64,000 bases of DNA from an uncultured Lachnospiraceae bacterium (GTDB lineage: Bacteria; Bacillota; Clostridia; Lachnospirales; Lachnospiraceae). The notes under the pieces were generated by a model, which searched no databases, had not been told where the DNA came from, and saw only the letters and a program-made list of their open reading frames with translations. The number at the start of each line of letters is the position of its first letter. Within the stretch, counting starts at the first letter, position 1. Where the stretch lies: assembly GCA_910579395.1 (NCBI GenBank), contig CAJTUC010000003.1:62001-126000 (forward strand). Reading direction: 5' to 3'. Of the stretch, positions 37,364 to 46,785 are shown piece after piece. The translations under genes were made by a program, and so were the position numbers.

Positions 37364-37470
37364 GAAGAACTTCTAGGGCTTGCACCAGAGGGTGCTTCGC
37401 CAAGAAGTTCTACGATTTGCCGAAGGCAAATCTTTCTCACACGAAAGAACGCCTGAAATGCGGCGTTCTT
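37358..37470 (+). repeat. Family-B structured hairpin element, copy 2
   Basis: Same layout as 8829-8960: outer helix GTGTGAGAA (37358-37366) with TTCTCACAC (37434-37442), inner hairpin GCACC-AGAG-GGTGC, an identical GATTTGCC-GAA-GGCAAATC hairpin, and an outer hairpin AAGAACGCC with GGCGTTCTT (37445-37470). Differences from copy 1 in three helices are compensatory. Copy 1 has one extra hairpin. It precedes the second asnB-like gene, and the rest of the gap to 37557 looks unstructured. Confidence 0.8.
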
Positions 37471-37557
37471 CCCATTGATGATTTTTATTTGAGTTTGGAT
37501 TTTGAGATTCTGCGAAGCGGAATCATGGTTATCAGTGCGAAAGGGAAAGGCGTAGCG

Positions 37558-39465
37558 ATGTGCGGAATTGCTGGTTTTTGTAACGGAGATTTTGACTGGC
37601 GCAAAGCGATTGGAAAAATGAATGAGCGTTTGCATCACAGAGGACCGGATGCTTCCGGCGTCTGGGCATCGGAAGATAAGCAGGTCGTGCTCGGACACAG
37701 ACGGCTGGCCATTGTTGATTTAACACCAAACGGTACACAGCCGATGGTGTCACATGACGGGCGGTATGTGATTGTTTACAATGGCGAAATCTATAATTAT
37801 CCGGTCATCAGGGACAGGCTGATACGGGAAAAAAGGGTGACTGCTTTTAGAGGTACATCCGATACGGAAGTGCTTTTGGAAGCAGTCTCTGCATACGGAC
37901 TGAAAGAAACGCTGAAAATGAGTAAAGGGATGTTCGCTGTTGCTTTGTATGACAAAAAAGAGCGTGCGTTATTTCTGGCAAGGGACAGAGTGGGAGAAAA
38001 GCCGCTCTATTACGGATTTGTGGGAAAGACTTTTGTGTTCGCGTCGGAGCTTGGTGCAATCTCCAGTCTGGATAACTTTCGGAATCCGGTCAATAAAGGC
38101 GTTCTGGAAGCCTATTTCCGCTATGGTTATATACCGGCTCCATATTCTGTTTATGAGAATCTCTATAAACTGGAACCGGGGAAAATATTGAAAATAAAAG
38201 CGCCGTTTCAAGACTATGAGCTTTCGACATATTGGTCCATGAAAGATATCGCATGTTATGGACAAACACATCTTTTTCAGGGGAGCGAACAGGAAGCGGC
38301 TGAAGAGTTAGAACGCCGCTTGAAAGAGGCCATTCGCGGGCAGATGATGGCTGATGTGCCGGTGGGTGCTTTTTTATCTGCAGGAATTGACAGTTCGACA
38401 ATCGTCGCGTTGATGCAGTCGGTAAGTGACAGGAGTGTAAGAAGTTATACCATCGGAATGCGGGAGAAAGAGTTCAATGAAGCGGAAATTGCCGGGAAGA
38501 TTGCGGCGCATCTTGGAACGGAGCATACGGAACTGTATATTACGGAAGAGGATGCAAAGCGGGTAATCCCGAAGCTTGGAGCGATGTTCGGTGAGCCTTT
38601 TGCCGATTCTTCCCAGATACCGACCTATCTGGTCAGCCGAATGACGAGAGAGCATGTGACAGTCTCTTTGAGCGGAGACGGGGGCGATGAACTTTTCTGC
38701 GGCTACCAGACCTATCAGTCCATCGAGCGTATCTGGCAGAAAACGGCCAGAATACCGGCTTTGATCAGAAAACCGGCGAGCGCGGCACTTTTGAACGGCC
38801 CCTGGGGAAAGGACGGTTCTCTTGTGACAAGGGCCAGGCTGCTCGGTGCATCGGGCGCAGAGGATATGTACAGGCGTTCCGCAATCGGGGAAGGAATCGA
38901 CCTGCTTGCGCCGGAGGTGCGGCGGGAACTGGCTTCATCGGCTTTGAACGGCAGGAGCTGCGAGACGGTCATGGATACTTATCCGGCCGGTCTTTTACCG
39001 GAGCCGCTGCACAATCTGATGTTGATGGATATGCTGATGTATCATCCGGATGATATTCTTACCAAAGTGGACCGCACTTCAATGGCGGTTTCGTTGGAAA
39101 CGAGGGTGCCGATGCTGGACAAGGATGTGTTGGAATTTGCGTGGACACTTCCGATTTCTTATAAAAAGCAGGAGAATGTCACGAAAAAAATCTTGCGTGA
39201 TATTTTATATAAGTATGTACCGCGGGAACTCGTGGAACGGCCTAAAACGGGCTTTGCGATTCCACTGCACAGGTGGCTGAAAGAACCGGAACTGCGGGAA
39301 TGGGCAGAAGGACTTCTCGATCGGCAGGGGATTAAAGAACGACAGTTATTAAAAGCGGATGCGGTATCCCGGATGTGGGAAGATTTTGTGGAGCACAGCA
39401 TATGGCGTCAGCAGATTTGGTATGTGCTGATGTTTCTGCAGTTTATGCAGAGTCCTGCCCCATAG
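37558..39465 (+). CDS. asnB: AsnB-type glutamine amidotransferase, copy 2
   Basis: A 635-residue class II amidotransferase with nucleophile Cys2 (MCGIAGFC), LHHRGPDASG and YNGEIYNYP in the glutaminase half, the pyrophosphatase loop FLSAGIDSSTIVALM, and LSGDGGDELFCGY. The loop has Ser-Ala-Gly where copy 1 has Ser-Gly-Gly, so the two may differ in acceptor. ATG 37558 is required for an N-terminal Cys; the open frame upstream runs through the repeat and is not coding. Probable role: amidation of a uronic acid or other carboxylate during glycan synthesis. Copies 1 and 2 are clearly diverged, not a recent duplication. Confidence 0.87.
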   Translation: MCGIAGFCNGDFDWRKAIGKMNERLHHRGPDASGVWASEDKQVVLGHRRLAIVDLTPNGTQPMVSHDGRYVIVYNGEIYNYPVIRDRLIREKRVTAFRGTSDTEVLLEAVSAYGLKETLKMSKGMFAVALYDKKERALFLARDRVGEKPLYYGFVGKTFVFASELGAISSLDNFRNPVNKGVLEAYFRYGYIPAPYSVYENLYKLEPGKILKIKAPFQDYELSTYWSMKDIACYGQTHLFQGSEQEAAEELERRLKEAIRGQMMADVPVGAFLSAGIDSSTIVALMQSVSDRSVRSYTIGMREKEFNEAEIAGKIAAHLGTEHTELYITEEDAKRVIPKLGAMFGEPFADSSQIPTYLVSRMTREHVTVSLSGDGGDELFCGYQTYQSIERIWQKTARIPALIRKPASAALLNGPWGKDGSLVTRARLLGASGAEDMYRRSAIGEGIDLLAPEVRRELASSALNGRSCETVMDTYPAGLLPEPLHNLMLMDMLMYHPDDILTKVDRTSMAVSLETRVPMLDKDVLEFAWTLPISYKKQENVTKKILRDILYKYVPRELVERPKTGFAIPLHRWLKEPELREWAEGLLDRQGIKERQLLKADAVSRMWEDFVEHSIWRQQIWYVLMFLQFMQSPAP

Positions 39466-39495
39466 TGAAACTTTAAAAAGGAGCAACATTATAAT

Positions 39496-40566
39496 ATGAA
39501 GATTCTACCCAACTACCAATATCCTTCAATTCCGCCTGAGCGGCAGTCGGAATTGATCTCGGTTATCATACCTGCTTATAATATCGCGCCGTACCTTGAA
39601 CGGGGAGTGGTGTCTGTCCTGAATCAAACTTACCGGAATCTGGAGGTTATTTTGGTGGATGACGGTTCTACGGATAAAAGCGGACAGATTTGTGACCGGC
39701 TGGCGGAAAAAGACGACCGGGTCATCGTCATCCATAAGAAGAACGGCGGACTCGCGGATGCCAGAAATGTCGGGATGGAGGCTGCGAAAGGAAGTTTCAT
39801 TGGCTTTGTGGACGGCGATGACTGGATTGATACGGATATGTATGAACGAATGCTCGGTGCGGCGCTTGCACAGCAGGCGGATATGGCAGTCTGCCGGTAC
39901 AGGCGGATTTATGGAAAACAGGTCGAGGATGCTTCCGTGGACCGGGTCGTCGTGTTTGAAGGACAGGAGGCTCTGCAATATTATGTGGAAGAACGGGAAG
40001 AATATGATATCCAGAATGCGGCGTGGAATAAGCTGTACCGCCGGGAGTTATTGGATAAATTAAGATTTCCGGTCGGAAAATGGTATGAGGATATCGTGTT
40101 TTCTGCAAAGGCCCTGAGCGGTGCGGCGAGATGCGTTTACCTTGACAGTGCCTGTTATAATTATATAATAGACAGAGAAGGAAGTATCATGAATGTGAAG
40201 ATTAATTCCCGTACCTTTACGGATCAGATACCGGCTTATTGGGAGCGGAGCAGCTTTTTACGGGAACTGGGCAGACGGGATTTGGCGGATATTCATGATT
40301 ATTTTGTATACAAAAGGCTATTGCTTTTTTATAATCAGCTAAAGAAAGGCAGGGAGCCTGATAAAAAGAAGTATTTGAAAGAAATCACAGATATCATTTA
40401 TAGGAACAGAGGCGATTATGAACGGATTTATCGGTGCAGTATCGCAAATCCAAATGAAAAAAGGAAGATGGATTTGTTTTTGAAGTCGCCGAAGCTGTAT
40501 TGGTGCGTGATGTGCATCAATGAAGCAGTAATTCTTCCAATCAAAACGAAGAGGAAAGGACACTGA
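39496..40566 (+). CDS. GT2 glycosyltransferase
   Basis: A 356-residue GT-A enzyme. It opens with SVIIPAYNIAPYLERGV, then VDDGSTDKSGQICD, GGLADARNVGM and the metal-binding FVDGDDWID. The C-terminal half has the WYEDIVF segment common in CpsI/WaaB-type capsule transferases. AAAGGAG lies upstream of ATG 39496. It probably transfers a hexose or N-acetylhexosamine to the lipid-linked repeat unit. Linkage unknown. Confidence 0.86.
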   Translation: MKILPNYQYPSIPPERQSELISVIIPAYNIAPYLERGVVSVLNQTYRNLEVILVDDGSTDKSGQICDRLAEKDDRVIVIHKKNGGLADARNVGMEAAKGSFIGFVDGDDWIDTDMYERMLGAALAQQADMAVCRYRRIYGKQVEDASVDRVVVFEGQEALQYYVEEREEYDIQNAAWNKLYRRELLDKLRFPVGKWYEDIVFSAKALSGAARCVYLDSACYNYIIDREGSIMNVKINSRTFTDQIPAYWERSSFLRELGRRDLADIHDYFVYKRLLLFYNQLKKGREPDKKKYLKEITDIIYRNRGDYERIYRCSIANPNEKRKMDLFLKSPKLYWCVMCINEAVILPIKTKRKGH

Positions 40567-40574
40567 AGAACAGT

Positions 40575-41471
40575 ATGATAATCATCCAAATGGCCGGCGG
40601 GCTCGGTAATCAGATGTTTCAGTATGCGCTTTATAAACAGCTCATCAGCATGGGCAGAACGGTGAAAATGGATGATGAGGCAGGCTTTAAAGAGGATGTA
40701 CAGAGGAATCCTGCGCTTGCCGCATTCGGCGTTACTTATGAAAAGGCATCCCGCCGGGAAATCATAGAGATGACGGATGCTTCCATGGCTTTCACGGCCA
40801 GAGTGCGCAGGAAGCTGTTCGGCAGACAGAGCCGCTCTTATTTTGAAGAAAGCAAACGCTTTCAACCGCAGATTTTTGAGTGGGATAATGTTTATCTGGA
40901 AGGATATTGGCAGTCTGAAAAATATTTTCCGGATGTAACAGAATTATTAAGGGAAGAATTGAGCCTGGAAAGCGTAAGAAAGAACCGGGAGAATGGTTAC
41001 GGCCTGTCCGCGCAGGCGGAAAGCTATTTACAGCAGATGGAACGCGGCGTATCCGTCAGCATTCATGTGCGCAGAGGAGATTATCTTTTGCCCAAGAATC
41101 AGGAATTGTACGGAAATATCTGCACGGAACAGTATTATGAACAAGCCGTGAGAATAGCCGCGGAAAGATATCCGGGCTGTACGTTCTATCTTTTTACCAA
41201 CGACGGAAAATGGGCGGCGGAACAGCTAAAAAAGCATAGCGGTTTTCCAATCGTCCAGATAGAGCTGCCCGGCGAAAAGGATTATGAGACGCTCATTCTG
41301 ATGAGCAGGTGCAAGCATCATATTCTGGCGAACAGCAGTTTTAGCTGGTGGGCCTCTTATTTGAATGATGCCCCGGACAAGCTTGTGATTGCGCCGGAGA
41401 AATGGCTGAACGGCTGGGATTGTACGGACGTATACAGGACCGATATGGTGCGGGTCGGCGCAGAAGCGTGA
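40575..41471 (+). CDS. GT11 glycosyltransferase, alpha-1,2-fucosyltransferase-like
   Basis: A 298-residue GT11 enzyme. It starts MIIIQMAGGLGNQMFQYALY, the textbook motif, has SIHVRRGDYLLP for nucleotide-sugar binding and NSSFSWWASYLN near the C-terminus. Family members mostly transfer fucose from GDP-fucose in alpha-1,2 linkage. No gmd or fcl gene is in this window, so the donor must be made elsewhere or be another sugar. It starts 8 nt after the GT2 gene. Confidence 0.9.
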   Translation: MIIIQMAGGLGNQMFQYALYKQLISMGRTVKMDDEAGFKEDVQRNPALAAFGVTYEKASRREIIEMTDASMAFTARVRRKLFGRQSRSYFEESKRFQPQIFEWDNVYLEGYWQSEKYFPDVTELLREELSLESVRKNRENGYGLSAQAESYLQQMERGVSVSIHVRRGDYLLPKNQELYGNICTEQYYEQAVRIAAERYPGCTFYLFTNDGKWAAEQLKKHSGFPIVQIELPGEKDYETLILMSRCKHHILANSSFSWWASYLNDAPDKLVIAPEKWLNGWDCTDVYRTDMVRVGAEA

Positions 41472-41532
41472 TGCAGGCGTCCAACAGGAAAAAGAATTTG
41501 TAGCGTAAAACGCTTCGGAATGGAGAAGAAAG

Positions 41533-43344
41533 ATGAAGGAACAGGCTCAGGATAAAAAGAAGATAACGATGCTTCAGAAGATCGGTTATCTTTTTGATAG
41601 AAAACAGAAGATGCAGTTCATCGGGCTTGGCGTCCTGATCTTGATTGGCGGTCTGTTGGAGACGCTGGGCGTTTCCATGATGGTTCCGGTGGTTCAGGGG
41701 ATTATGGACCCGGCGGCGTTAGCGCAGAATGAAATCATCGGTAAAGTTCTGGGAATTCTGCATATTGAAGTACCGGATATGGCGCAGGACGGAGGGAATC
41801 GGATCATCATCATGATGCTGGCGGCCATGATGGTTCTTTTCGTTGTCAAAAATGCGTATCTACTGTTTCAGACATATGTGCAGAATACATTCGTTACGAG
41901 AAACAGGAACCGGATGATCAGCCGCGTGATGCGGGAATTTTTGAACAGACCCTATGAAGAATATCTGGGAGCGGATATCCCGACCGTATTTCGTCTGACG
42001 GACAGCGATATTCCGAGCGCTTTCCAGTTGATTCTCGTTTTGATACAAATGATCACGGAAATCGTTGTTTCGGCGTTCCTGTGTGTCGTCCTCGTAGTCG
42101 TCAGTCCGATCATGACCCTTTTTATTGTCGTGATATTCCTGGGCCTGACGTTACTGCTGTCGAAAATTTTAAAGCCCCGGTTGAACGCGATCGGGAGAAA
42201 AAATCAGGAGATTCAGTCCAGAATTGCCAAGTGGCGCATCCAGTCCATTTATGGACTCAAGGATGTCAAAGTGCTGAACCGGGAGGAGTTTTTTGTCAGA
42301 AATTATTATGAGAGCGGCAGCATCGGCGCCAATGTGGCAAGAAATTATGCGGTGTTGAATAATCTGCCGAGACTTTTGATCGAAACGATCTTCATCGTCA
42401 GTATGCTGGCTTTTATCATGGTATATATTCTCGGCGGCGGAGATATCAAGGTATTGATTCCGCAGCTGACCGCCTTCGCAGTTGCGGCTATCCGTATCAT
42501 GCCGAGCGCCAACCGCATTAATACCTATATGTCGGAGATCGCTTATTCGCAGCCCTGTCTGGATTATCTGTATGAAAATCTGAACGAGAGCATGAAGCAG
42601 GATGTGAACGGAAGTGTTACGGGCTATGATCAGGAAGGGAAAAAGAAAGAAAAAGAAAGGCTGTTCTTACAGGATAAGATCGTTCTCGACCATATTACAT
42701 TTGCTTATCCGGGAACGGATAAAAATATTTTCACGGATGCCCATATGGAAGTAAAAAGAGGGCAGTCGGTCGGCATCATGGGACCTTCCGGCGCGGGAAA
42801 ATCTACCATTGTGGATATTCTGCTCGGCCTTCTGCATGTGCAGAAAGGAGCCATTATCTGTGACGGCAGGAGCATTTTTGACAATTATGAGTCCTGGCTT
42901 GCACAGATTGGTTATATTCCGCAGTCGATTTATCTGGTGGACGAGTCCATCCGGGATAATATCGCGTTTGGAATCGATGCGGATAAGATTGACGAAAACA
43001 GAATTTGGGAAGTATTGGAAGAGGCGCAGTTAAAAGAATTTATTGAAGAACTGCCCGAAGGGCTGGATACGAAAATCGGTGACAGAGGTGTCAGAATTTC
43101 CGGCGGGCAGCGGCAGCGTATCGGTATCGCCAGAGCTTTGTATCATGACCCGGAAATCCTTGTTTTCGATGAGGCGACCTCCGCGCTCGATAATGATACG
43201 GAAAAGGCGGTCATGGATGCGGTCAACAGCTTCCATGGCAGAAAGACGATGGTCATCATTGCACATCGGCTGAATACGATTGCCAAATGCGATGTTATCT
43301 ATAAGGTTGACGGAGAGAAGATTGTGGAAAGTACGCTAGGTTGA
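41533..43344 (+). CDS. ABC exporter of lipid-linked oligosaccharide, PglK/MsbA-like
   Basis: A 603-residue half-transporter: six membrane helices in the first ~340 residues, then a nucleotide-binding domain with Walker A GPSGAGKST from residue 417, the signature ISGGQRQRIGIARAL and Walker B ILVFDEATSALD. The opening GLLETLGVSMMVPVVQ resembles PglK, which flips undecaprenyl-diphosphate oligosaccharides. This could be the exporter for the PglC-initiated glycan, in parallel with the Wzx protein at 55179. A lipid or peptide exporter role is less likely given the neighbours. Confidence 0.87.
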   Translation: MKEQAQDKKKITMLQKIGYLFDRKQKMQFIGLGVLILIGGLLETLGVSMMVPVVQGIMDPAALAQNEIIGKVLGILHIEVPDMAQDGGNRIIIMMLAAMMVLFVVKNAYLLFQTYVQNTFVTRNRNRMISRVMREFLNRPYEEYLGADIPTVFRLTDSDIPSAFQLILVLIQMITEIVVSAFLCVVLVVVSPIMTLFIVVIFLGLTLLLSKILKPRLNAIGRKNQEIQSRIAKWRIQSIYGLKDVKVLNREEFFVRNYYESGSIGANVARNYAVLNNLPRLLIETIFIVSMLAFIMVYILGGGDIKVLIPQLTAFAVAAIRIMPSANRINTYMSEIAYSQPCLDYLYENLNESMKQDVNGSVTGYDQEGKKKEKERLFLQDKIVLDHITFAYPGTDKNIFTDAHMEVKRGQSVGIMGPSGAGKSTIVDILLGLLHVQKGAIICDGRSIFDNYESWLAQIGYIPQSIYLVDESIRDNIAFGIDADKIDENRIWEVLEEAQLKEFIEELPEGLDTKIGDRGVRISGGQRQRIGIARALYHDPEILVFDEATSALDNDTEKAVMDAVNSFHGRKTMVIIAHRLNTIAKCDVIYKVDGEKIVESTLG

Positions 43345-43359
43345 TAAGAAAGGTATGGT

Positions 43360-44400
43360 TTGCATAAAATGTTAGGAATTGAAACACAGGAAGGATTCGG
43401 GCTTGGAAACCAGTTATTTTTCTATGTGACGACCAGATGTATAGCGCTGGATAAGGGATACCAGTTCAGCGTTTTAGATCCGGAGCATTTTGCCAATAAT
43501 ATGCACAGCGACTGTGGTCTCTATTTCATGGACTTGGATTATGGCGAAGTTTCCCGAAAAGAAGACTATCATAAGATTTTTCAGGAAAAAGAGGACAGGC
43601 TTTTTGCAGGTAATTCCAGGCATGATCTGGCCCATGGCGTATATGTGACCGATGCGGATAAAGCGTTGTTTGAAGTAGAGGACGATACGCTGCTTTACGG
43701 CAATTTTCAGGCGGAAGACTATTTTATACGTCACAAAGAGGAAATTAAGAAATGGCTGGCTGTGAAGCCGGAATATGACTGCAAAGAATACAGCCGGGAG
43801 AATCTATGTATCCTGCACCTTCGCTGCAGCGATTATATGGGCTCACCGGAACTGTATCTTCGTAAAAAATACTGGCTTCAGGGCATGGAACAGATGCGGA
43901 AGGTCAATCCCGCTATGGAATTTATGATCATTACCAATGACGTGAAAGAGGCGAATAAATTTTTACCGGGAATTCCTGCTTATAACTTCGATCTGGCGAA
44001 GGATTACAGCATTTTGAAAAATGCGAGATATCTTCTGCTCGCCAACTCCTCGTTTGCCTATTTTCCGGCATTTACGAGCGATACGGTTCAGTATATACTG
44101 GCGCCGAAATATTGGGCGAGGCATAATGTATCCGACGGTTACTGGGCATCGGAGCAGAACATTTACGAAGGCTGGCATTATATGGACCGGAAAGGCAGAG
44201 TCTTTACCGATCGGGAGTGCAGGGAAGAACTGGAGCAGTATAAAAGAACTTCCCGCAAGTATGCCCACCTGAATGGGCGGCCGGAAGGCATGCGGTTAAA
44301 GTGCATGGAACTTCATGGAAAATATATTTACGGTAAAGCGTATTGTGCAAAGATCGCCCGCGGCCTGAAAAGGCGCATAAAGGAGAAAATCAGCCGATGA
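43360..44400 (+). CDS. GT11-like glycosyltransferase, divergent
   Basis: A 346-residue protein with GT11 features in altered form: GFGLGNQLFFYVTTR at the N-terminus, LHLRCSDY in place of HxRxGDY, and LLANSSFAYFPAF at the C-terminal motif. It is longer than the other two GT11 proteins here. It starts with TTG 43360, seven bases after AAAGG; an ATG at 43369 would be too far from that site. The stop overlaps the next start (ATGA). Donor sugar unknown, perhaps not fucose. Confidence 0.72.
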   Translation: MHKMLGIETQEGFGLGNQLFFYVTTRCIALDKGYQFSVLDPEHFANNMHSDCGLYFMDLDYGEVSRKEDYHKIFQEKEDRLFAGNSRHDLAHGVYVTDADKALFEVEDDTLLYGNFQAEDYFIRHKEEIKKWLAVKPEYDCKEYSRENLCILHLRCSDYMGSPELYLRKKYWLQGMEQMRKVNPAMEFMIITNDVKEANKFLPGIPAYNFDLAKDYSILKNARYLLLANSSFAYFPAFTSDTVQYILAPKYWARHNVSDGYWASEQNIYEGWHYMDRKGRVFTDRECREELEQYKRTSRKYAHLNGRPEGMRLKCMELHGKYIYGKAYCAKIARGLKRRIKEKISR

Positions 44401-45998
44401 GCAAAGAGAAGATACGGGAAAATTATCAAAAAATAATTGCTGCAGCCGAAAAATGCGGCACACGGCTGGCTGCTGCCGTAAATGGTATCTCCATGCGGAA
44501 TATGGCGGCCGGTGCGGCTGTTCTGTTCGTGTTGTCGGTCATTCCCCTGCTTGCCCTCGGAAAATATAATGTGATGTGTATTGATGATTACAATTACGGT
44601 ATGCGTGTCCACGATACCTGGATGGAAACCGGCTCCCTGTGGCAGTCTGTCCAGACGGCAGTCAGACAGACGAAAGACTTTTTTGTGAATTGGCAGGGAA
44701 CTTATGTATCCTGTTTTCTCATGGCAGTCTGTCCGATGAATTTCCGGTATGAAGCGGCTTTCATCGTACCGGTCATCATGATCGGCATGTTCTCGGTGTC
44801 CGCCTTCCTGTTTGGCAGGCAGATTCTGGTGAAATGGCTGGGCAGCGATAACCGGAAGGCATCGTTTGTGATGTTCCTGCTGCTTTTTATGTTCTATCAG
44901 GTCATGGAAGCGCCTTTTGAGGGAATTTACTGGTATAATGGCGCGACGCATTATATTTTGATGGAATCTTTACTGTTCCTGATGCTGACGCTGGTATCGG
45001 GCATTTTATGGGCGGAAAAGAAGAAGGCGATGCTGTTTCGGTGTATTCCGGCAGTTCTGCTCGGCCTGATCGTTGGCGGCGGCAATCTTGTGACGGCGCT
45101 CCAGGCGGAGATCGTTCTGGCGCTTCTGCTTGCTTTTGCATATGGGAAAAAGCGCGGGAAAACACTTTATGTCCTGCTTCCGTTCCTGACGTCCACAGCG
45201 GGCTTTTTATGCAACATACTGGCTCCGGGAAATGCAGTGAGGGCAAGTCTGGATACAGATGTAGGGTATTCGGCCGTTCCTGCGGTCATTTTGTCTTTTT
45301 ACTATGCGGCGGTTTTTATGATAGGATGGACGAATGTCTTTGTCCTTTTCATCTGGTCCGCGCTTCTGCCCGTATTGTGGCAGATCGGAAAGAAGTCTGA
45401 AAGAAGCTTCGCACATCCCGTATGGGTGACGGCGGGTGCTTTTTGTGTTTTATCGGCGATGTTCACGCCGACGCTGTATGCGGTCGGTATGGTTGGGCTG
45501 TCCAGAGTGGATAATATAATCCAGATGGTCTATTATCTATGTCTGTTCTTCGTGACGGCATATTGGCTTGGATGGCTCAGTCATCGGGGCAGCGGGAAGG
45601 AGGCCGTCAGAGAGGGGCGGTCTGTCAGTCAGAAGGATATAGCGGAAGCGTCTGCCGGGAATGCGTTCGGGCTGTTTCTGGAAAAAGCCGGGAACGGGAT
45701 GACGGTCTTTTTCATCCTGCTCGTTCTGTTCGTGTGGACGCTGACTGCGAATAAAAATACCTATACGGGAATTTCGGCCCTGCGTTCACTGGCAAACGGG
45801 GATGCGGCGGTCTATTATGAAGAGGCAATGGAGCGGTATGCGTTATATATGGATGAAACAGTAACAGATGTGGTGGTGAAGCCGTTTTCCGCAAGACCTG
45901 CGTTGTTCGATTTTGAGGATTTGACACCGAATGAGGATAACTGGCTGAATCTGGCAGTCTCCGGATATTATCACAAAGACAGCGTAAGAAGGGAATGA
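44397..45998 (+). CDS. DUF6056-like polytopic membrane protein, candidate GT-C, paralogue 2
   Basis: A 533-residue protein with about eleven membrane segments, paralogous to 29670-31127 (shared DDYNYGMRV and VNWQGTY motifs, and a C-terminal soluble tail ending in a Tyr/His-rich stretch). It starts by ATGA overlap with the GT11-like gene and ends by ATGA overlap with the DUF5672 gene, so all three are tightly coupled. AAGGAG lies upstream within the previous gene. A GT-C role outside the membrane is inference from the acidic loop after TM1. Confidence 0.6.
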   Translation: MSKEKIRENYQKIIAAAEKCGTRLAAAVNGISMRNMAAGAAVLFVLSVIPLLALGKYNVMCIDDYNYGMRVHDTWMETGSLWQSVQTAVRQTKDFFVNWQGTYVSCFLMAVCPMNFRYEAAFIVPVIMIGMFSVSAFLFGRQILVKWLGSDNRKASFVMFLLLFMFYQVMEAPFEGIYWYNGATHYILMESLLFLMLTLVSGILWAEKKKAMLFRCIPAVLLGLIVGGGNLVTALQAEIVLALLLAFAYGKKRGKTLYVLLPFLTSTAGFLCNILAPGNAVRASLDTDVGYSAVPAVILSFYYAAVFMIGWTNVFVLFIWSALLPVLWQIGKKSERSFAHPVWVTAGAFCVLSAMFTPTLYAVGMVGLSRVDNIIQMVYYLCLFFVTAYWLGWLSHRGSGKEAVREGRSVSQKDIAEASAGNAFGLFLEKAGNGMTVFFILLVLFVWTLTANKNTYTGISALRSLANGDAAVYYEEAMERYALYMDETVTDVVVKPFSARPALFDFEDLTPNEDNWLNLAVSGYYHKDSVRRE

Positions 45999-46765
45999 AG
46001 GCCATGCAGACAGAAAAGTTAAAGCTTCCGAATGTCACACTGGCGGCGATGACCAGCGTCAACCTTTATGAGACAATAAAGGCGATTGAATACAGTATGC
46101 GGGGAATTGAATTCGGGGAAGTGGTACTGATCACGCATAGAAAACCTCTCTTCCTGCCGAAAGGGATTCATTATAAGCATACATCCAGGTTAAAGGATAT
46201 CGATGCCTTTAACTACAAGATGGTCTATGAACTGGCGGAGCATATCGATACGGATTATGTGCTGCTCGTGCATTATGACGGATTTGTGGTGCATCCGGAG
46301 AGCTGGCGGGATGAATTTCTGGCGTATGATTATATCGGCTCACCGTGGCCGCTTCCGACGGAGGAACATGACTACCGGGATGCAAAAGGAGAAATCTGCA
46401 GAGTGGGAAACAGCGTTTCCATTCGGAGCAGAAAACTGCTGGCATTTCCGAAACAAGCGGGCCTGAAATGGGAAAGGCTGGCGGACGGCAGTTATAACGA
46501 AGATGTCTTTTTGTGCTGTAAATATAAAAATGTCATCGAAGATGCGGGAATGCGTTTTGCACCGATCGAAGTCGCGAAATATTTTGGACATGAGCTCATG
46601 ATTCCGGAAGTAATGGACATCGAAAAGCCTTTTCTGTTCCATAAATGGCGGGGAAGAAATGCACAGTATCCGCAGTTCAAAAATCCGTGGAAGGTGCGCT
46701 GGCAGAAAGTGAAGGATGTAATCAGGCCGCTGTTGTTTTACCGGCGGTTTCGGAAAAAGACATAA
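45995..46765 (+). CDS. DUF5672-family glycosyltransferase-like protein
   Basis: A 256-residue soluble protein with the DUF5672 pattern: LPNVTLAAMTSVN at the start, VLLVHYDGFVVHPESW (metal-site-like), YIGSPWP and a GNSVSIRSRKLL segment. The family is related to GT-A glycosyltransferases and is common in capsule loci. ATG 45995 overlaps the preceding stop; ATG 46004 is an alternative with better spacing from AAGGGA. Probably adds a sugar to the lipid-linked unit. Donor unknown. Confidence 0.75.
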   Translation: MKAMQTEKLKLPNVTLAAMTSVNLYETIKAIEYSMRGIEFGEVVLITHRKPLFLPKGIHYKHTSRLKDIDAFNYKMVYELAEHIDTDYVLLVHYDGFVVHPESWRDEFLAYDYIGSPWPLPTEEHDYRDAKGEICRVGNSVSIRSRKLLAFPKQAGLKWERLADGSYNEDVFLCCKYKNVIEDAGMRFAPIEVAKYFGHELMIPEVMDIEKPFLFHKWRGRNAQYPQFKNPWKVRWQKVKDVIRPLLFYRRFRKKT

Positions 46766-46785
46766 GGCTGAGGAAAGGACAGGGT

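Noticed and set aside
37360..37557. N-terminal extension of the second AsnB-type frame through family-B copy 2
   Set aside because: Class II amidotransferases need Cys at position 2, which fixes ATG 37558; the upstream frame is structured repeat.
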